9,151 nucleotides of DNA from Geobacter sp. (lineage in GTDB: Bacteria > Desulfobacterota > Desulfuromonadia > Geobacterales > Pseudopelobacteraceae), in contig DAIERH010000081.1 of assembly GCA_027346925.1 (NCBI GenBank), positions 1 through 9,151 of the forward strand. Direction: 5' to 3'. Made by a program: the position numbers and the translations under genes. This document shows, piece after piece, positions 6,532-9,151 of the stretch (positions are counted from its first letter, which is position 1; every line of letters starts with the position of its first letter). The notes under the pieces were generated by a model, which was not told the origin of the DNA, made no database searches, and saw only the letters and a program-made list of their open reading frames with translations.

Positions 6532-8406
6532 ATGTGTGGAATAGCCGGATATCTGCATGAAGGCTTCACACGGGCCGAGGCGCTGCATGTTCGGCGGATG
6601 GCCGAGGTCATGGCTCACCGCGGGCCGGATGCGGGCGGCGAATTTCAGGATGAGCGGATCAGCCTGGCCCACCGACGCCTCAGCATCATCGACCTGTCAC
6701 CCCAGGGCAACCAGCCGATGTTCTCGTGCGACGAGCGCTACGTGATCGTATTCAACGGAGAGATCTACAATTTTTTACCCCTTCGCGCCGAGCTGGAAAA
6801 GGGAGGGTATGGTTTCAGAAGCCGTACCGATACGGAGGTGATCCTGGCCCTGTACGCACAGCAAGGGGCGGCATGTCTGAAGCGGCTCCACGGCATGTTC
6901 GCCTTTGCCGTCTGGGACAGGCTGGAGCACACCCTTTTCCTGGCGCGGGACCGGATCGGCAAAAAGCCCCTCTATTATTTTCACGACCAATCCGGACGTT
7001 TCGCCTTTGCCTCGGAGATCAAGGCGCTGCTGGAGTTGCCGGGAATACCTCGGGATGTGGAGCCCACCGCGATCGCCGATTTCCTGAAATACCTCTACAT
7101 CCCCGCTCCCAAGACGATATTCAGAAATATCCGCAAGCTTCCGCCCGCGCATTTCATGTTCATCACGCCGGATGGCAGGTCGAAGATCGAGGAATATTGG
7201 GACATCGACTTCGGCACCAGGTCCCCGGGCACCCTTGAAGAAACCGCCGGCGAACTCCTGGACCTGATCGAACGGAACACCGCCGACCGGATGGTGGCCG
7301 ACGTGCCGCTGGGCGCCTTTCTGAGCGGCGGCGTCGATTCGAGTGCCGTGGTCGCCATGATGTCACGCTCTTCCGGGCGGCAGGTGCGGACCTGCACCAT
7401 CGGCTTCAATGATCGTGAGCACGATGAAACCGGCTACGCACGCGAGGTGGCCCGCCTGTTCGGAACAGACCATGTTGAGTATGTGGTGGGCGACAATCTG
7501 GCGGGTACCGTCATGCTTCTCCCGCGCTATTTCGACGAACCCTTTGCCGACTCCTCGGCAGTGCCGACCTACCATGTCTCGCGGCTTGCCCGTAAGGCCG
7601 TGACCGTGGCGCTGGCAGGTGACGGCGGTGACGAAAACTTCGGGGGATACGAGAAATACGCCACGGAGCTTCAGGAAAACTGCGTCAGGCGAAGCGTGCC
7701 CCGCCCCGTGTTGCGGCTTATCGGCGGCATGACCAGGGGTGGCGGCGGCGTGTTGATGCGCAAGGCCGCTACCCTGGCGCATAGCGCTCTCTCCGACCCG
7801 GGGCGCGCCTTCTACGGCAGCAACAGCTTTATCGGCGACAATGCCATGGACCGGCTCATGTCCGCCTGGCTGCGTGCCGAATGCCGCGGGTACGATCCGG
7901 CGGAACATACCCTGAAATACTGGCACAGGACAGAGGGGGCCGATCACGTCACCAGCATGCTCTACACCGACCTGAAGACCTACCTGCCCGGGGATATCCT
8001 GGTCAAGGTGGACAGGATGAGCATGGCCAATTCCCTGGAAGTACGGGCCCCATTGCTCGATCACCGCATCGTAGAGTTCGCCGCTTCATTTCCCAGCCGC
8101 TGGAAGATCGGCATTGGTGGAAAAAAGAAGATATTGAAACGGGCCTTTGGGCGAATTTTGCCCAGGCAGGTACTTGAACGCCGCAAGCACGGTTTTACCG
8201 TTCCGCTGGACCGCTGGTTCCGCTACGACCTGTGGAATCTCACCGAAGAACGCCTGATCAACGAGCCGGCCATGGAACGATGGTTTTCAATGCCTGAATT
8301 GCGACGCATATGGCAGGAACACTGCCGGATGAAGCAGAACCACGGCACCTTGCTCTGGACTCTTCTTTCCTTTGCCCTCTGGCATAGGGAATATGTGCGG
8401 GGATGA
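6532..8406 (+). CDS. asnB: AsnB-like glutamine-dependent amidotransferase
   Basis: This 624-residue cytosolic enzyme has an N-terminal class II glutaminase domain (about 2-210) and a C-terminal ATP-dependent synthetase domain (about 235-620). The nucleophile Cys2 follows Met (MCGIAGY). Also visible are AHRGPD (28-33), the LAHRRLSIIDLS block (45-56), FNGEIYN (74-80), RTDTEVIL (98-105), the PP-loop SGGVDSS (265-271), GDGGDENFGGY (363-373), DILVKVDRMSM (488-498) and LEVRAPLLDH (502-511). GDGGDENFGGY differs slightly from the common GDGGDELF form. Length fits AsnB-type proteins. In EPS loci such enzymes are usually thought to amidate a sugar carboxylate or a related substrate rather than make asparagine, but free asparagine synthesis is not excluded. 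The start is fixed by Cys2, with AGGAAAGGA at 6515-6523 as a strong ribosome-binding site that overlaps the upstream stop. The next gene starts 1 bp after its stop, so translation is probably coupled. Confidence 0.93.
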   Translation: MCGIAGYLHEGFTRAEALHVRRMAEVMAHRGPDAGGEFQDERISLAHRRLSIIDLSPQGNQPMFSCDERYVIVFNGEIYNFLPLRAELEKGGYGFRSRTDTEVILALYAQQGAACLKRLHGMFAFAVWDRLEHTLFLARDRIGKKPLYYFHDQSGRFAFASEIKALLELPGIPRDVEPTAIADFLKYLYIPAPKTIFRNIRKLPPAHFMFITPDGRSKIEEYWDIDFGTRSPGTLEETAGELLDLIERNTADRMVADVPLGAFLSGGVDSSAVVAMMSRSSGRQVRTCTIGFNDREHDETGYAREVARLFGTDHVEYVVGDNLAGTVMLLPRYFDEPFADSSAVPTYHVSRLARKAVTVALAGDGGDENFGGYEKYATELQENCVRRSVPRPVLRLIGGMTRGGGGVLMRKAATLAHSALSDPGRAFYGSNSFIGDNAMDRLMSAWLRAECRGYDPAEHTLKYWHRTEGADHVTSMLYTDLKTYLPGDILVKVDRMSMANSLEVRAPLLDHRIVEFAASFPSRWKIGIGGKKKILKRAFGRILPRQVLERRKHGFTVPLDRWFRYDLWNLTEERLINEPAMERWFSMPELRRIWQEHCRMKQNHGTLLWTLLSFALWHREYVRG

Positions 8407-8407
8407 C

Positions 8408-9151
8408 ATGTTCGAAAACATCGGATCAGACCTGAAACGTCTCAGCCCGAACAGGAACGGATCGTTGCGGGCGCTTGTGGCCGGACTTCTCTCCCAGGGA
8501 TTTCAGGCCATCCTGGTATATCGCCTCTTCAACTGGCTCCATTGCCGGAGAATTTCGGGGCAGCCGCTGCGGTTTCTGTGCGAGCGCTTCATCGAGATCA
8601 CGACCGGTATCTCGATCCCCGCCTGCTGCACCATCGGCAAGGGGCTGCGCATCCACCATTTCGGCGGGATCATCTTTCATCCCAGCGTCGTTATTGGGGA
8701 GAACTGCACCCTGTACCAGGGGGTGACCATCGGCGACCGGGGTGGGAGCGGCGGAGCCGCCAGAATCGGAAACAACGTCATGATCGGCGCCGGGGCGAAA
8801 CTGATCGGCGAGATCACGGTGGGCGACAACTGCCGGATCGGTGCCAACACGGTGGTGACCAGGAGCATGCCCGACAACACCGTGGCAATAGGTTCACCTT
8901 GTTCTTTCAAGCTCAACACCGTCAGGGCCGAGCCCGAGCAAAGAAGGGAACATGCCGCGCCGGCCGTGATCCGGGTGATGGACCTGCGGGGGACCTACAA
9001 GGGAGGCGGCGGGCCCGACAAGACAGTCCTCAACTCCGCTGCACAGCACGATCCGGAGAAGGTGTATGTCCTTGTCACCTATCTTCGGCAACCGTGGGAC
9101 GATGAATTTCAGATCCCCGAAATGGCGCACCGGCTGGGTATCAACTATATG
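8408..9151 (+). CDS. Serine acetyltransferase-like protein fused in frame to a GT4 glycosyltransferase (3' partial)
   Basis: The frame is open for 248 codons to the window end. Residues about 20-43 form the hydrophobic, helical N-terminus typical of short CysE-like acetyltransferases in EPS loci. Residues about 68-165 are left-handed beta-helix hexapeptide repeats, with RIHHFGG (81-87), FHPSVVIGENCTLYQGVTIG (90-109), a Gly/Ser loop, ARIGNNVMIGAGAKLIG (118-134) and VAIGSP (159-164). This domain should use acetyl-CoA to acetylate serine or, in this setting, possibly a sugar. Residues about 187-248 switch to a GT4 N-terminus with RGTYKGGGGPDKTVLNSA (194-211), VLVTYLR and FQIPEMAHRLGI. The linker (about 165-186) is polar and ends in AAP. 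The start ATG lies 1 bp after the asnB stop, with GGGGA at 8399-8403. The acetyltransferase part alone has the usual length for the short family. The fusion may be natural, or it may reflect an indel that removed a stop. Confidence 0.85.
   Translation, partial: MFENIGSDLKRLSPNRNGSLRALVAGLLSQGFQAILVYRLFNWLHCRRISGQPLRFLCERFIEITTGISIPACCTIGKGLRIHHFGGIIFHPSVVIGENCTLYQGVTIGDRGGSGGAARIGNNVMIGAGAKLIGEITVGDNCRIGANTVVTRSMPDNTVAIGSPCSFKLNTVRAEPEQRREHAAPAVIRVMDLRGTYKGGGGPDKTVLNSAAQHDPEKVYVLVTYLRQPWDDEFQIPEMAHRLGINYM
8942..8954 (+). promoter_or_regulatory. Possible relic or internal ribosome-binding site
   Basis: AGAAGGGA (8942-8949) precedes an ATG at 8952. That ATG is out of frame with the fused protein and meets TGA (8967-8969) after five codons. 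The Shine-Dalgarno-like sequence sits 16 bp before GTG 8966, the likely N-terminus of the GT4 domain. It could be left over from a time when the GT4 gene had its own start, or it could be a chance purine run. Confidence 0.35.
8966..9151 (+). other. GT4 glycosyltransferase N-terminal domain, possibly an independent gene start
   Basis: From GTG 8966 the frame reads VIRVMDLRGTYKGGGG, which looks like a normal start of a GT4 (GT-B fold) glycosyltransferase with its glycine-rich N-terminal loop. Both GTG 8966 and ATG 8978 overlap TGA stops of the next frame (GTGA at 8966-8969; TGATG at 8976-8980), a pattern typical of coupled gene pairs. If the upstream acetyltransferase read in that frame, the two would be separate overlapping genes. 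As given, the sequence has them joined. Most of the GT4 protein lies beyond the window. Confidence 0.6.

Noticed and set aside
8542..9105. 187-codon + strand open frame overlapping the acetyltransferase
   Set aside because: It is a frame shadow, Arg/His/Gly-rich, without motifs. The hexapeptide and GT4 motifs are in the other frame.

Overview
The window looks like the inside of an exopolysaccharide (EPS) or capsule biosynthesis locus of a GC-rich Gram-negative bacterium. Gene style, GC-rich codon use and the family mix suggest Desulfuromonadota (Geobacter-like). That placement rests on protein resemblance from memory, not on a marker gene. All recognisable genes lie on the + strand with short gaps. 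No tRNA, rRNA, CRISPR array, transposase or IS end was seen.

Layout: (1) 1-105, the last 34 codons of an unrecognised gene. (2) 187-1203, a cytosolic GT2 glycosyltransferase. (3) 1212-2729, a Wzx-type lipid-linked oligosaccharide flippase whose middle third is strikingly AT-rich. (4) 2730-3045, a 316-bp gap with no convincing gene. It carries a good sigma-54 (RpoN) promoter match at 2962-2978 and, about 170-210 bp upstream of the inferred transcription start, a cluster of a dyad and two direct repeats that could bind an activator. (5) 3046-4080, a FemAB-like GNAT protein resembling the family associated with exosortase/PEP-CTERM EPS loci. (6) 4123-6516, a 797-residue membrane glycosyltransferase made of two complete, homologous GT2-plus-membrane modules in one chain. 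(7) 6532-8406, an asparagine synthetase-like glutamine amidotransferase. (8) 8408 to the window end, a serine-acetyltransferase-like hexapeptide-repeat protein that runs in frame, with no stop, into the N-terminus of a GT4 glycosyltransferase.

A working model is that the GT2 and GT4 enzymes build a repeat unit on a lipid carrier and the flippase exports it. The FemAB-like protein, the AsnB-like amidotransferase and the acetyltransferase would decorate it with aminoacyl, amide and acetyl groups. The polymerase, chain-length regulator, initiating transferase and any exosortase must lie outside the window. Genes from 3046 onward probably form a separate sigma-54-driven unit, so EPS modification may be switched by a two-component enhancer-binding activator.

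The points most worth checking are the acetyltransferase-GT4 fusion (natural, recent indel, or sequencing error), the double GT2 enzyme, and the sigma-54 promoter with its upstream repeat cluster.
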